Shown here: positions 46,690-59,455 of the stretch, piece by piece
Numbering within the stretch: the first letter of the stretch is position 1
Layout: every line of letters begins with the position of its first letter
Assembly (NCBI GenBank): GCA_015680905.1
Contig: CM027382.1
Coordinates: 1,240,001-1,304,000 of the forward strand
Origin: Coptis chinensis
Taxonomy: Eukaryota; Streptophyta; Magnoliopsida; Ranunculales; Ranunculaceae
DNA: 64,000 nucleotides
Direction: 5' to 3'
Translations under genes and position numbers: made by a program
Notes under the pieces: model-generated
The model's input: only the letters and a program-made list of their open reading frames with translations
What the model was told of the DNA's origin: nothing
Database searches by the model: none

Positions 46690-47520
46690 TTCTTGAGGAA
46701 GGGAATTCTAATGACAGAAATGATGCTTCGGTCATGTTGGATGTATTTTTTTTATTACCGTTGTGCTGTAGGAAGAATCATTTCGAGCTACTACGTAGCA
46801 CGATCAAGTAAGACTGGGTGCTGTGAAATTTAGTGAACTTCAGTTTACAAATTTGTAATGTCCAACTTCCAAGTCATCTTGTTAGGAGTATTTAGCTTGC
46901 AAGTGGGTGTAATTGTGTGACGGTATATTGGACTTGAATTTTGAGTCACCTTTCAAAGCGGCAGCTAAACAAATCTAAGGCACACATCTGAAAGGAAATT
47001 GACCACCATGCGATCAAATCAAAACTCAAATACGAAAAGCAAGGGTAAAAGATAATTATCAAAAGAAAATAGCTGCTCTTCCTTTTTGAAATTAAATAAT
47101 TATTTAGTGTTACAACTTAAAGCCATGACAAACAACAAATCTAATGTTTATCAAGCCGACCTGAAAACCTCTCCAATAGTGTTGAAGCATAAAAAAACAT
47201 ACATATTATTGGCGACAAATCCAGAAATGTTTTCTTTCATAATTTATCTGAAAATAACCAATAGATCATGAGAAGATACAACAATTAAATTAAGCAACGG
47301 CCTCCAAGTGATATTCATCTCGACCAACTGCAGGTGCAAATGTACATGCATCATCAGACTTGTTGCAACTACAAATCTGAAGGCCTACTTTATCCCTTTT
47401 CTCGTCCATATGAGCTTACAGATATCCTTCTTTCCCAATCTCATTTCCCACAGCAACAACTTGCAAAGGGTCTAGGCAATCAATTTTTCACTCCATTCAA
47501 ATATAGAGAGAACCAATCAT
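46690..47520. other. Intergenic DNA
   Basis: 3' flank of pseudogene 1 and of the minus-strand deubiquitinase gene. Nothing else recognised. Confidence 0.3.
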
Positions 47521-50500
47521 CTAGACTATACTAGGAGGATCACCAACCCAGTTGCAAACAGCTCGAGCCCAGCGTGTTCTAATGCAATCAACTAACGGTG
47601 CATGCTGAGGAGGCTCAGGTTGCATCACTTCAACAACAGCGTCTTTCCCAGCAGAACCCTCACCACCTGAACTCGAAGGCACACCTGTCATGAACTCCTC
47701 CGGCGTCCACCTTGGGGGAACTGAAACTCTCAACTTTGAGAGCCTTGGTCTCTGTATTGGACTGTCACCCCCAGCTGTTGCTTGGCTACCATTCAAAACT
47801 GACTTTGCAATCCCATTAAAATGGTATAGATCAAAGAGTTTTCTCCCCATTAGTCCTGTTGAATCCTTTAAACCACCTAAACTTTTGTCCAAATCCAGCA
47901 GCACCTGCCAGAATTCACTCCACACTATAAACCCCATACCACAAAGGTTATCTAGTTTCTCACGAGGCAGATTGAGGTTCGTGTCTCTGAGTACTTCATG
48001 AAGCCCTTCCACACTGATAAAACCTCCTCCTCCACTCTGGTCTTGGGCATCGAATGCTCTTCGAATCTGTGATTCCCGTTCTTCCAGTTCATTCTCATTT
48101 TGAACACTAGTATCAAAAGCGAAAAGAACAGTATAATGGGACTCACTTCCTACTACCCAGATGGGCCATTTTGGGCATTTTAGCTGCTGCCCAACTTTGC
48201 AGAAATTAAGGGATTCCAGCAGCGTCAGGAACCCAACTTCCACAGTTGAAGGTATTCCCTTCAGAAACATGCCCCCTCCTAGATCCATCCTCCCATCGAA
48301 AACATTAGGAACCGCTTGCCCACAAAGCAATAGATTCACAATTTCCTGTTCGATAACATTATAACATAAATAATGAATTCACATACAGCGAGACAGAGAG
48401 AGAGATTCAACTATCCATACCTGTGAAGCATGTCCAAATGGAGCAGTAACTAATGGTAGACTAGGATCATCCCTGTCTGCTTGAACAGAGTCCTACAAAA
48501 TGAACCTTGGGTGTGTTAACACTCTGGAGTCCCAAAACATACACACACAAGCAAAAGCACATTAAAGAAATATGTATTTGAAAAGACAATGACCTAAACA
48601 AGATAGAAGTATGTGACATCCAAGATCATTAGTGGATACATGCATCTCTGTTGTCAGGAGCAAGGGTAGACAAGGCGCTAGGTCTCTCACTCTCTCAAGG
48701 AGCACCTTGGCCCACAACCAATTGAAACATTTTGCACTAAAAGGTGCCTCTTTAGGAAGCATAGACATGCATAAATAGGTAGCTTGTTTTTTGTAGGTAT
48801 AAATTTATAGCATAAAATAAGAACGAGTATATTTCTAAAAGTTCTTAAGCCCGATAGCTAAGGAAAAAGTCAACTGTGATGGTTTGTTGTTCATTGCAAG
48901 GATATAACAAAAGCTCTAGCCAGAAACACTTGAGGGTTGGGATCTGACATAGCAGGAGGAAACCCAAAATCACATGTGTTCAGGTGGATTTTAAGACATT
49001 AAAAGATTTCATTCAAAATGCCAATCACACAGCTCCTTGTGCATGCAGCAAACACAAACAAACGAGAACAGAAACTTAGAAAATGGGAGGGACTAATCAA
49101 AACATCAACAAACGTACCAGTCCCCGAGAAAGTAAAGCAGAAATGAGGAACAACATTGCTCCCAAACGACTTCGGAGAAGGGGAAGTACTGTCTTGAGGT
49201 GATGAAAAGCATCCCTTTGTGAAGTATATGTATTGACTCTCAAAACTGTCTGCAAGTCTGAAGCTGACTCAAATGGAAGACCTTCCAAAACTTTTGCAAC
49301 TAGCTGTACACAAAACATGCAGAACAGAAGAAAGTGAGTCATTTTGCAGAAAAGGAACTGGGAAAAGACGTGCTTTAGCATGGATCACAGAGTTGCCAAC
49401 AAATGTTACAAAACAGTACATCAAGCAACAACTTAGAAGTCTTACCTCATCATTCTGACTACCTTCAAAACCCTCTGGATTGTAGCCATGAACATTGAGA
49501 GTTGCAATGACAGCCCTTCTCTTACTCCCACACATGAACAGTATTTCTACCATGCTCTGAACCAAGGCTCTGCAGAATATTCAGAAGACAGTCAGGTGTG
49601 TGATAATATTTATCCGATGTTACCCGATGTCCCAAACAACAGAAGAGTAAATTCTGACTTTAAGAATTGAAGCACCTAGCCACATACAGGAAAAACAGAT
49701 AAAAAAAAATATTCATGGAGAAAACAAAGCATTTTGACTGTTGTTATCATTATAGCTACAGGCCAGTATCACATAAATACGGAATGCTGTCAGAATCCAT
49801 GGTGAAGCTGAATCTAGAGTTTGGATCTTCAGGCAACTCTAAGCCTGACTTCTCTTACAGGTGATCCAACAGACTTTAAATAAGAATCCTATAATGCATT
49901 GGCAACTAAAAAAAAGCACTTTCCCCTGGCAGGCCACGCTATAGTCAGGCAAATTCTTGCATCAATGGATAAATATTTGAAACACTGAGATAAAGAGACG
50001 TAACAAAACCACCAATAAAAGCTGCTACTTCTTTCATTACACCCAACCCCTTGCGCTACCACTTAATGATCCAGTCCCAGTTAAATACAAAGTCTTAAAG
50101 CCTCAAGCTTTTTAATAGATATTCCCAAGTCCAATATGAAATTATAACGACAGCAATCAGAAAAACCTTACAAGTAGAGTAATCACCTTGCCTTTCCATC
50201 TTCAGTTAGAGAGGCAAAATTACCCGACGTAACACAATCAATTTGAGAAAATCTACTTGGACTGCTATTTTGCGATGGCAAATTGGCTGTATGTTTACCT
50301 AATTCTTCTGGAAAAAATACTAGGTACTTGAGGACAAATGCCTGCAAAATCAAGCAAAAAGTAACGTAAACAGATATTTTCACAATAAGTAGACTCGAGA
50401 ATTCCAGTACTAATCGAGTAATCATACTAGCCGAAAATTTTCCATCAGGTGCATGGGCATGTAATCATAACGAATACGATGACATAACAATAATCCCATA

Positions 50501-53144
50501 CACAGTAAATAACTCATAGCTACCAGAAGTTTGCTTGTCATCACTAAATAGTTAAGAAGCAAAAAAAAAGAGTTAAAGGTAAAGAATTGCATATTGTTGA
50601 ATTAGATTTAATGGGAGATCTAAGACAAACATTTTGTCTGACATGAAAACAATAGAATTTGATGCACAATTACAGGCAAACATGAATGACCTGAGCTTAA
50701 TAAAATGACCTACCTGTATGGTTGCTAAGACACCACATGGGCCGCCTTCATGTTGCACTAGACCCATACATGTTTCTGGATCAGAACTGAACCTATAATT
50801 TCAATAGCATCAAATGATGATCGTAAGTCTAAAAGTAAAAGAGAAAGACAAAACACAACCGGAAGCAGGATGAACTAACATATAACAAAGATCTTAGTCA
50901 CACAAGTCAAAGGTAGTATGCAGAATGCAGAATATTCCAGTACAAAAGACCTGGAAAATGAAGATAAAAACTCAAACTCCCACCAATTCCAAGTTGAATT
51001 ATACGTGACCTTTATAGACTAAAACTAAGGGGGAAAAGATCATCCTTAGATTCCTGCATAGAGCAAAGACTTGACAGGAATCCACAAAACTATCCACCAC
51101 CTCACGGCAGGATAACCATAAAAAAGTAGTGTCATTCACAGGCAATTAAACCCGTCCAACTTCACTGTTTTCCAAATAAACAAAAACGAACAAACTGTCA
51201 TCAGTTCCAGTTTCTCAAAGCACATCCTACTATCCTAAGAGCATCTGCATCTAGCGACATTCTTAATCACCTTTTTCCCTTACTACTCAATAGTATATTA
51301 GTATGCCCATAGAACCTTCAGATTTAATAATGTAACCAAAAACTATTATACTCCTAAGATCACCTCCAGTCCAATATAATATGGATCTAAAGTTGTGGAG
51401 CCACTAATCTTTCAATGTAGCTAGGAATCATAACATGTACCAAGCCTTCCCCTAAAAATTCAATGAGCAACAGTCCCCAAAAATTTCAATATAATTATGC
51501 ATGTGTGTTACTATGGTGTTTCTCTCCAAATCCTGTCCTCTTTTACATATCCCACTTCATCCACACTATCAACCACCTCCAAAAACCAAAAATCTGAGAC
51601 ACTAGACAACCTTCTTTTCCTGAAAAGACTTTGGCACGAGTATGTTGCTCAAACCTCATGAGAAGCCCAAAGCAGCCATCATATGCGTACAACATACACA
51701 CTAGGAATTTGAGTTTTTCCAACCGTTCTTGGCCTCCTCAATTTATTAAACGCCGTAGTACATTGCCAGATCAACCAAAACACAAACTAATGTCAACATA
51801 TTTCATTTTGGAACAAATATATATTACAGTGTGATCGTGTATTTACCTACTTCACCTAACTCAGAGATACTTAAAGGTTTCTAATCAATCTGTACAAATG
51901 ATCATTCTCACCAAACAACCCCTCTGCCCCTATGATGCACGGATACGGGTACAAGTACCAACACCGGTATGGAGTACGATACGGCTTTTTTGAAATATTA
52001 GGATACGGGTATGGGTATGCCTATGGGTACGACTAATTAATATGTGTATTCTAAAAATTATGTTAGTGGTTCTTTGAGTAAAGTTAGTCAGGAACATGTG
52101 AAAAACTATTATAACACATGTCAAAATCAATACAGTTTGAAGCCTCAAGAACAATTTACATTTCAATGGAGTAGAACTATCGGATCAGGTCTATTTCAGG
52201 GATTCCAATACCCTAGAAGTATCCAGTATCCATATCGTACCCGACCGATACAGGTGCAATGACATTTTAAGAGTATCCGTGCATCATAGCTCTGCCCACA
52301 TTTGATTGTAATACACAACGATTTGCATGAGCCACGAACTGGGTATGTATATCTTCTACAAAGCACTAATAGTCATTGCACCTCTACTCTAAAAAATATA
52401 AAAAAGAGTGTTTCTACAGCAACTCACACTTTTGAACCGAATCTGTGAACACACTGACGTGGCAAACAGAGAGACCTTGATTTTCAGTACTTCTTTGACC
52501 AATACACACGCACCCCCTGCCTGATGAGTGCCACGTCAGTGTGTTCACAAATTCGGTTCAAAAGATTCGGTTGCTATAGAATTTTGGTATAAAAAAAGCT
52601 TAAGCTATGTAAAGTATATAAATATAACCACAAAATCACAACACATTATTAGTAAAAAACCATTCTTTTTAATTTAAACATACTTAAAAATTGATTCATA
52701 CCTTATACCCTGATTAGTCCATTGAGCAAGAATCTCTCTGGAAACACAACTCCCAAACACCATCGAAAACAACTGATTTGCTTCCCTAACAGAAATCTCT
52801 TCCCCCATAACATTATTCCTCTCCTCTCCTCCACGTGTCACAATAACAACATTCTTTTCAATTTTGACAACTGGACTACTACTACTTTTACTATTACTAC
52901 TATTTCTCGAAGCCGCTAATAACAGACGCTTTTCAGCGGCAGCTAACATTAATTCTCTTTGCAATTTTCTAGTTTTGGCTTCTGGTGATTCTTCAACGTT
53001 GGAAAGGGTGGTGGTTGTTGTTGTTGTTGTTGGACTTGGAATTACTATATTCTCCCTACTTCTTTTCGTTTCTGGTGATGATGAGTGTAAACTCATATCT
53101 AATGCCATCCTCAAATCTTCTTCTTCTTGATCAACCATATTCAA
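47521..53144 (-). CDS. MINDY-3/FAM188A-like deubiquitinase with N-terminal UIM
   Basis: Cysteine protease that trims ubiquitin chains; the MINDY family prefers Lys48 chains. Seven exons (minus): 53144-52702, 50792-50714, 50341-50187, 49569-49446, 49303-49118, 48492-48421, 48345-47521; phases agree, 627 residues. Residues 7-20 (EEEDLRMALDMSLH) form a ubiquitin-interacting motif. A Ser/Thr-rich linker and a charged helix follow. Catalytic Cys167 is in QHEGGPCGVLA; the likely catalytic His423 is in SESHYTVLFAF. An EF-hand-like helix-loop-helix (IRRAFDAQDQSGGGGFISVE...) follows, as in human MINDY-3, with a Gly-rich loop that may not bind calcium. The C-terminus keeps PPRWTPEEF and CIRTRWARA. Intron 1 (1.9 kb) hosts two MITEs. 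Frame is intact. Confidence 0.9.
51930..52289. mobile_element. hAT-like MITE (360 bp) in deubiquitinase intron 1
   Basis: Perfect 17-bp inverted ends CTATGATGCACGGATAC, flanked by perfect 8-bp CTCTGCCC (51922-51929 and 52290-52297). Inside are 'gatacgggtac' repeats. Related in style to 33841-34004 and 29535-29707. Confidence 0.9.
52406..52587. mobile_element. Foldback MITE, Mutator-type (182 bp)
   Basis: Long inverted arms: 'ttttgaaccgaatctgtgaa' through 'cacactgacgtggca' on the left, inverse on the right with one indel. Flanked by TATAAAAAA on both sides (52397-52405; 52588-52596), a 9-bp duplication. It contains G/C-rich 'tgccacgtcagtgtgttcac', which would form a stable hairpin. Confidence 0.75.
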
Positions 53145-53278
53145 TCTAGGGTTTTTTTTTTTAATATAAAATTAAATAATAATTGTTAAGAGAGGGTTTG
53201 TTTGGATTGAATTGAAAATAGATCGAAAAAGGAAGGGCTGATAATAAAATAAAATAAAACTGGTGGAGGAAAGGAAAG

Positions 53279-53298
53279 TGAGAGAGAGAGAGAGAGAA
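53279..53298. repeat. GA dinucleotide repeat in the deubiquitinase 5' leader or promoter
   Basis: (GA) run about 135 bp upstream of the start codon (CT-rich on the coding strand). CT-rich leaders are common in plants. Confidence 0.6.
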
Positions 53299-53404
53299 GG
53301 AAATTTTTTGTTTTCGGGAAGAATGGAATTTGTGTTGTTCCGTACCAAATTGAACCAATGTTGTTTACTAGTGGGAGTGGTGAATGACTCTTTTGACCTT
53401 ATAT

Positions 53405-54150
53405 TGTCTTGTAATAAAAACATTCCCAATACAACTTTAAGGAGAAATTGAGAATTTTCATTTTTGTGGACTAGAAAACATTTGTCCAATGCGAGTGATA
53501 ATGACGGGACTTGTAAGTTGTAACTAAGTCACAACGAAGAATAGCAATTGCTACCAAGTTTATCAATTATGAACTCTATACGGAACTTTTTATTCCGTCT
53601 TGATTGTGTTTTCAGACTTATGTATCGCGTGTTTTTTTTATATATATATTTTTTTCATTTCGTCCGGCTATTTTTTCAATTTTTATATTAAGACGAAATC
53701 AAACATTTCTGCATTGAACAACTTTTTTTTTATTTTTCACTACAAAAATAACAAAGAGATAAAATAGTCTTGTAATAAAAGCATTCCCAATACAATTTTA
53801 AGGAGAAATTGAGAATTTTCACTTTTGTGGACTAGAAAACATTTGCCCAATGCGAGTGATAATGACGGTGACTTGTAACTAGGTCACAACGAGGGTAGCA
53901 AATTGCTACCAAGATGGTCAGTTATGAGATTTGGACGGAATTTTTTATTCCGTCTCGGGTGTTTTTTCGGTTTTTTTTTCCGGACTTCTGTATCACATGT
54001 TTTTTTTTTTTTTTTTTTTCATTTCGTCCGGCCATTTTTTCAATTTTTATATTCAGACGAAATCAAACATTCCGTCCGAAATTTAAAATCACCTCTGCAT
54101 TGAACAACTTTTTTTTATTTTTCACTACAAAAATAGCCAAGAAAGAAAAT
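53405..54150. repeat. Direct duplication, ~363-bp offset
   Basis: 'gtcttgtaataaaa(a/g)cattcccaatac' starts at about 53405 and 53768, and each copy runs on through 'gactagaaaacatttg(t/c)ccaatgcgagtg' and 'ttttttatttttcactacaaaaata'. Copies diverge by substitutions and T-run length. Confidence 0.8.
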
Positions 54151-54204
54151 AGTCTTATGTAGAGGTGAAAAAAAAATAACTTACATTGGAAATGATCTAG
54201 CGAT

Positions 54205-54845
54205 AGGGGTGTTTGATTTATTATTATTGAGCCACATTTGGCACTTCATGTTTTGCTGTGGTTCTAGACCGAGTCCAGATACCGTTCAAAGCCTAGCCTA
54301 TACGTGTTCGCAATAAAACTTCTTTGCATTGCATTGAGGCCTATCTATACGATCACATTTAACGTGAAAAATGTACGCCATGAAAATCAGGAGGAATTAG
54401 TGTGAACAACCTTAACTGACGTGCTCTCGTTTTCTTTATTTCCCAGCAGCAAAGTGCACTACGAAACTGAAAATCAGTCATCCCCCAAGTTGGGGCTTAT
54501 TTTCTTCTTACAAAGTTTAATGATTGTATTCTCCTGAGGACTGCATCTTTTCCAGTCAATTTGACTATGGTTTTTCCTTTCTCATAACTGTATGACCTTT
54601 TTTTTTATATAGTTGATGATTTCATGGCTTTTGACACAAACAGAGGTAATTAGGTGTTACAGGGGTAACAAAATGAATAAATATATATATATATATGGTT
54701 TTTATATATATTTATTTCCCATCTCTCAAGGTGTATTGCATGAAATCATCAACTTTTAAAAAACGATATTGGGGCAACTCGAAACCATAGTCATATAGAT
54801 CAAACGAGTTATACACCTATCCACGTCCCAGGGGTAACAAAATGA

Positions 54846-54918
<73 letters not shown>

Positions 54919-55165
54919 TTTTGGTTGTTCTTGATGTATTTCATATTTTTGCATGACGATATTGGGGCAACTCGACTTGCATATAGATCAAAAGTTTTAC
55001 AAAATCACCATTCCTGACCAAACAAGATTTATGTTCAAGTGCTAACCATTTATTTCGATATATATCTCAACTATAACAGATAACCCAACTATTAATAGCC
55101 CTAAAGGACAAATTATAAATATCTATTCAATCCCAACCTAGCATTATATGATGGATCGTTATTCA
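54205..55165 (+). repeat. Segmental duplication, copy 2 (upstream of mannanase pseudogene 2)
   Basis: Counterpart of 44455-45395. Contains an inserted repeat of 'acgatattggggcaactcg' (about 54762 and 54955) around a TA microsatellite. Confidence 0.8.
54849..54915. repeat. (TA)n microsatellite, about 67 bp
   Basis: Uninterrupted TA dinucleotides. A shorter TA run lies at 54680-54700. Confidence 0.95.
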
Positions 55166-55171
55166 AAAACA

Positions 55172-56912
55172 ATGTCTTGCCTTAGTAGACTTAGCTACGT
55201 TCTGGGGATTTTCATACTTCTAAGTGTAGTTTGTGATGCTAGGGTCCATACACTTAGGAATTTTGTTAGAACATCCAATGCCGAATTTGTTCTCAATGGC
55301 TTCCCATTTCTTTTTAATGGTTTTAATTCATAGTGGATGATGAATGTAGCAGTGGTGCCGAGTGAGAGGCACAAGGTGTCTGAAGTATTTCACGACTTTT
55401 ATCTATACAAAGGTTATTTCTCAATGCAGAACATGGGGTTTCAATGATGGAAGCGGCCGAGCATTGCAGGTTTGTCAAAACTTTGTTTTTGTTTATATCC
55501 CAAAAAGCATGTTTTTCAGGTTAAAAAAAATAAATGCTTAAGTTAGTTCAGGCATAAATACATGTTTACACATAAAGAAAGGCATTCTTTAAATTCTGAA
55601 CTGTTGACGCCTGAAATGACAGGCGCTCACTTTTGTGATTTCAGAAGCTCGAAGATATGGATTTTCGATTCTTTCTGATCCCTCGTGAAAGGGATAAAGA
55701 CTACGGAGTTTAGTACTAAATATGCATAATGGGCTACAAGAACCATATTCAGGTATATCTATTCACATTGAATTACATCATGCAATTATGGATACATACA
55801 ATCATGTGCACTGTATCTGGCCAACTTAACACTATTGCTAACTTGCTACGAATGCAGAGAGTCCTAATGAGAATCAACACCATCACTAAAATGGCTTATA
55901 AAGATGATCCAACGATAATGGTATGGGAACTCATAAATGAACCTCGTTGCCAAGGGAATTACTCAGGAAGAACTGTGCATGTGAGCATAAAATTAATATA
56001 ATCCATATACAGATAATCAAACTAAGGTAACAGGGGAAAAAAAAAAAAAAAAGGTTACGACTAAGCGACTAATTATACATGTAACAGGGATGGGTTCAAG
56101 AAATGGCTACTTGAATTCTATAGACAGCAAACACTTGCTTGAGATAGGTATGGAAGGCTTCTATGGGGATTCAGTGCCTGAGATAATGGAAACAAATCCT
56201 GGTTTCCAAGTTGGGACAGATTTCATTAGTAGTAATCGAGCTCATCAAAGAGATAGCTTTTGCCACAATACATGCTTATCCAGACCAGTGGTTCGTTAAT
56301 TTGCGCCGTCTGCTTTGATGTAGTAGCTAGTCACAAGCTCATCATAATGGCATTGGGCACTAACTCTACTGCGTTCTTTTATTTCTACAGGTTGCCTGGA
56401 CAAACGACGACTCGCAGCTTGTGTTCTTGTAGAGGTGGATGTCAAGCCATTGGACAGACTCAAAGATGACAATAAGAAAACCAATGGTTTTTGCTGAATT
56501 TGGAAAATCAAATAAATATCCAGGATACACTTTTAAGTGCGAGAACTTATTCTTAACCACAACTTATAACAACATTTACAATGAGGCTAGAAGTGGGGGA
56601 ATATTTGGAGGTGGCATGGTATGGGAGTTATATTATGAAATTGTTTTGTCTCGAAACCATTCAATATCTGGCATCATTACTGCCCAATCTAACAAGATGA
56701 CTGCAAGACCACAAGTTCATCAACATCATCCCCGGACAAACAAAGTTACTAAAAGTCACTATGGTCATTCATCAATTTGCAGACCAAATCTTGAGAAGCA
56801 CGGTCATACTTCATGGCATCACAGACGTGGTGGTCCTGCATCATTACACAAATCATGCATACAATGGGGAGCGTGGACATGCATGATCAATGGCACAAAA
56901 ATAGAAAAATAG
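55172..56912 (+). pseudogene. Endo-beta-mannanase pseudogene 2 (stop codon and frameshifts)
   Basis: Signal peptide and N-terminus are readable (MSCLSRLSYVLGIFILLSV, NFVRTSNAEFVLNG), but TAG follows NGFNS at 55331-55333, in front of WMMNVAV. Exon 1 then decays and exon 2 is a short scrambled trace (about 55620-55710). Exon 3 is good: [20 protein letters not shown] then INEPRC, with the same CAT|GTGAGC donor as the intact gene. Exon 4 has [20 protein letters not shown] and a small insertion near 56235 that shifts the frame. Exon 5 keeps FAEFGKSNK, loses MESYYDGY to a deletion, and ends in the same His-rich extension as pseudogene 1. Confidence 0.92.
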
Positions 56913-56914
56913 TT

Positions 56915-57430
56915 CCACAAGTTTTGGAAGAAAGGAATGTTAATGACAGAAATCACGCTTCACCGTGTTGGATGTATTTTTTTTTCTCGTTGTGGTGTAA
57001 GAATAATCATTTCGAAATATTATATAGCACTATCAGGTAAGAGTAAGACTGGGTGCTGTGAAATTTAGTGAAATAAAATATGTTATTAAATAAATGATCG
57101 AAGCCCACCCCCCAAAATACAACAAAGAAAACTAAAAGAGTATCCAAGGCATATTTTTCCCACTTCATCTTCATCGGGAAAAGACATAGAATTCTTCATG
57201 TTCAAGATGTGTTCATCTTCCATATCTAGGGGCAAATTATCGTAGTCGATTTTGCTTCCTGTTTCAGACAAAAGGAATAAAGGATAAAGATCAGCCAACT
57301 CTAACTATGTCGCCTTCTAATACTCATCAACGCTGCAAACATAGGGAACATCACACTACCTCCTTTAACGCGGCAGTAGCTATTAAACGCATCTTTTCCT
57401 GACGAAGCAATATAATAGCTGGGAGATGAA
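56915..57430. other. Intergenic DNA with a possible gene fragment (-)
   Basis: A minus-strand frame at 57086-57298 contains ETGSKIDYDNLPLDMEDEHI and looks protein-like in composition, but I recognise no family and see no flanking exons. Could be chance or an exon relic. Confidence 0.2.
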
Positions 57431-58212
57431 AATAAGCAAGTTGGAAAAACACAAGTAAAGCAAAGCACTTTGACAGATAGATCACAAAGTTCACAGCCCC
57501 AGGAACAAATAGGTTCTGTGATAGAATAAGTATTTATAGTCCTGGACCAGTTGAAAGGAGGAAGGTAGGGCTGGTAATAGGTTGGATCGGTCTAGATATA
57601 TGTAAATCCAAAACCGATCCATTTTTCAACAATGACCCGAACGGATATTTGAGTTAGAGAACCAGAACCGAACTGAAAACTTTTTTTTTATTCCGGATAT
57701 GATCCATTCCAAACCAATAAGCTAAATTTCAATCCGCGAGTTTTTTATAATTAGATCATAATTTTTGTTATATAAATATTAAATAATTTTTTTTTGCTAA
57801 ACACAAAAACAAGGTACACAAATCCAAGAGGCATAATAAATTATTTGAAATCCAAATTTGTAAGGGAGGATTTTCCTTCAGATAGAAACCATATTTTTAT
57901 TATGTAAAAAACATATCGTAATATTACATATGTATTTTGCATATCTTATTTTGGAACTTTAAATATTGTAATATTGCGGTAATATAAATATGTGGTGGAG
58001 GAAAATTATGAAGAATAAGACTACAAAATTTAATCAGATCAGGCCTATAATAGTTCGGTACATGCTTAATCCAGAACCAATCCAATAAGAGTCTGGTTCT
58101 GATTTTCAAGACCCAAAACCGATCCAATATGCTAACTATCTGTCCCAGACCCGTTTTTATTGGTTCAGACCGGATTGGGTATCGGTTCTTACCCAACCCA
58201 TTGCTAGCCCTA
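57431..58212. repeat. Duplicated ~780-bp segment, copy A, with a MITE
   Basis: Matches 59978-60765 along its length, starting 'ataagcaagttggaaaaacacaag'. The inner 57566-58212 (647 bp) has inverted ends TAGGGCTGGTAATAGGTTGG and the inverse of TAGGGCTAGCAATGGGTTGG, with 'ccgatcc' and 'ggttcagaccgg' motifs near both ends. This is the common plant 'TAGGGnTGGCAATGGGT' hAT-type MITE design; 8-bp flanks match 6/8 (GAGGAAGG / GAGCAAGT). Confidence 0.7.
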
Positions 58213-59119
58213 GAGCAAGTGTTGCAGACTTGTAGTGTTCAACCCTTAGTCACCAGATCGTTGAGATGGAGCGAGAGCGAGAGGGCGCCTAACTTGAGAA
58301 GCTCCCACTTTAAGAGCGCCCACAAAGCGCTTATATATATTAGTAATTTTACTAATTAATGAAGTACTGAGTAACAAATGCTAGTTATCATACTTGATTT
58401 TTTCTTGTGTGTTCTCAAAGTAATTAATAAAGGATTAATAAATCAAATGTTTGATAACAAAGTTACAAATGATTCTAACAAAAAAATACAAAATACAAAA
58501 TACAAAGGATTGAAAAAGAAGTAGAATTAGGAAAAAGGACAAAAACATAATTAGCTATTGAGTTGGCTGTAAAACTGAGAAAAATAAGTTATACTACACT
58601 AGTGCTACTCTGAGATGGTGAGTGTAGTATAGTGGTACAGGTCTTCTTCCTTAAACCTTTTTCACACTTCAAAGACCCAAAAATTTCATCAATGAACAAC
58701 ATCTCGATAAAAACCCAGTCATCAATTATGAGAAACAAAACTCGCTAGTTCGATAAAATCGTCATATTCTCATCTCTTCCAAATTTTTATTTGTTTTTGG
58801 ATTTTGATTAATTCATCTTCAATATTTTGATTTAAAGTTGAGAATCTATTAAAGTTCTTCAGATTAGTGAATGGTTTGTATAGATAATTAGATTTGTGTT
58901 TTACTCTAGCAGAAAACTCATCTAAATGGATGATTATAAATGAATTAACTGATTCTTTAGTGCAAATAGCAGTTCCTTAAATCCAAAGCGCGGTCTGTAA
59001 AATCAAGAGCGCGGTTTCGCAAAATTAATAGCGCGGTTTTGAGAAGCTTTTGATCTAAATCCGCCAAACTGCGGTTTGAGTGCGGGAGCTCCATACCATC
59101 TACACGGTTTGTGTAACCA
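58213..59119. other. Intergenic DNA
   Basis: Short repeats of 'agcgcggttt' near 58985-59040. No gene recognised. Confidence 0.3.
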
Positions 59120-59455
59120 AGGTTCAACCTACGATGGTCCGCACTTCATAGCACCTTATCCCCAGTTAAATGGCAACACACCAATAGTTTTTGCTTGGTA
59201 GTTAATGTGGATTTTGTACTCCACACCTCTTATCAAGAACTAAAGTCTATCTACTCTATTGCCCTACACGTGTCCATCTCGAAACAGCTTAAGTTGCCTA
59301 AAAACATCCACGGACAATATCACAGTAGCAGCAATACTTACTACAAGAAACATATAGTACAGGACCACAATAGCCGAACCCAGTCTAAAAAAAAAAAAAA
59401 AAAGTCTGCAAAGTTTGTCACCTTGGAAGAAAGAAAGACAAATTCCATATAATAA
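59120..59455 (+). repeat. Copy of the FBPase upstream region
   Basis: Matches 60806-61108 in the same orientation: 'caacctacgatgg(t/a)ccgcacttca', 'agttaatgtggatt(t/c)tgtactccacacc', 'gaagaaagaaagacaaattccata'. It stops just short of the core promoter, so no second FBPase gene follows. Confidence 0.8.

Noticed and set aside
54756..54944. ORF of alternating Tyr-Ile
   Set aside because: Translation of the TA microsatellite.
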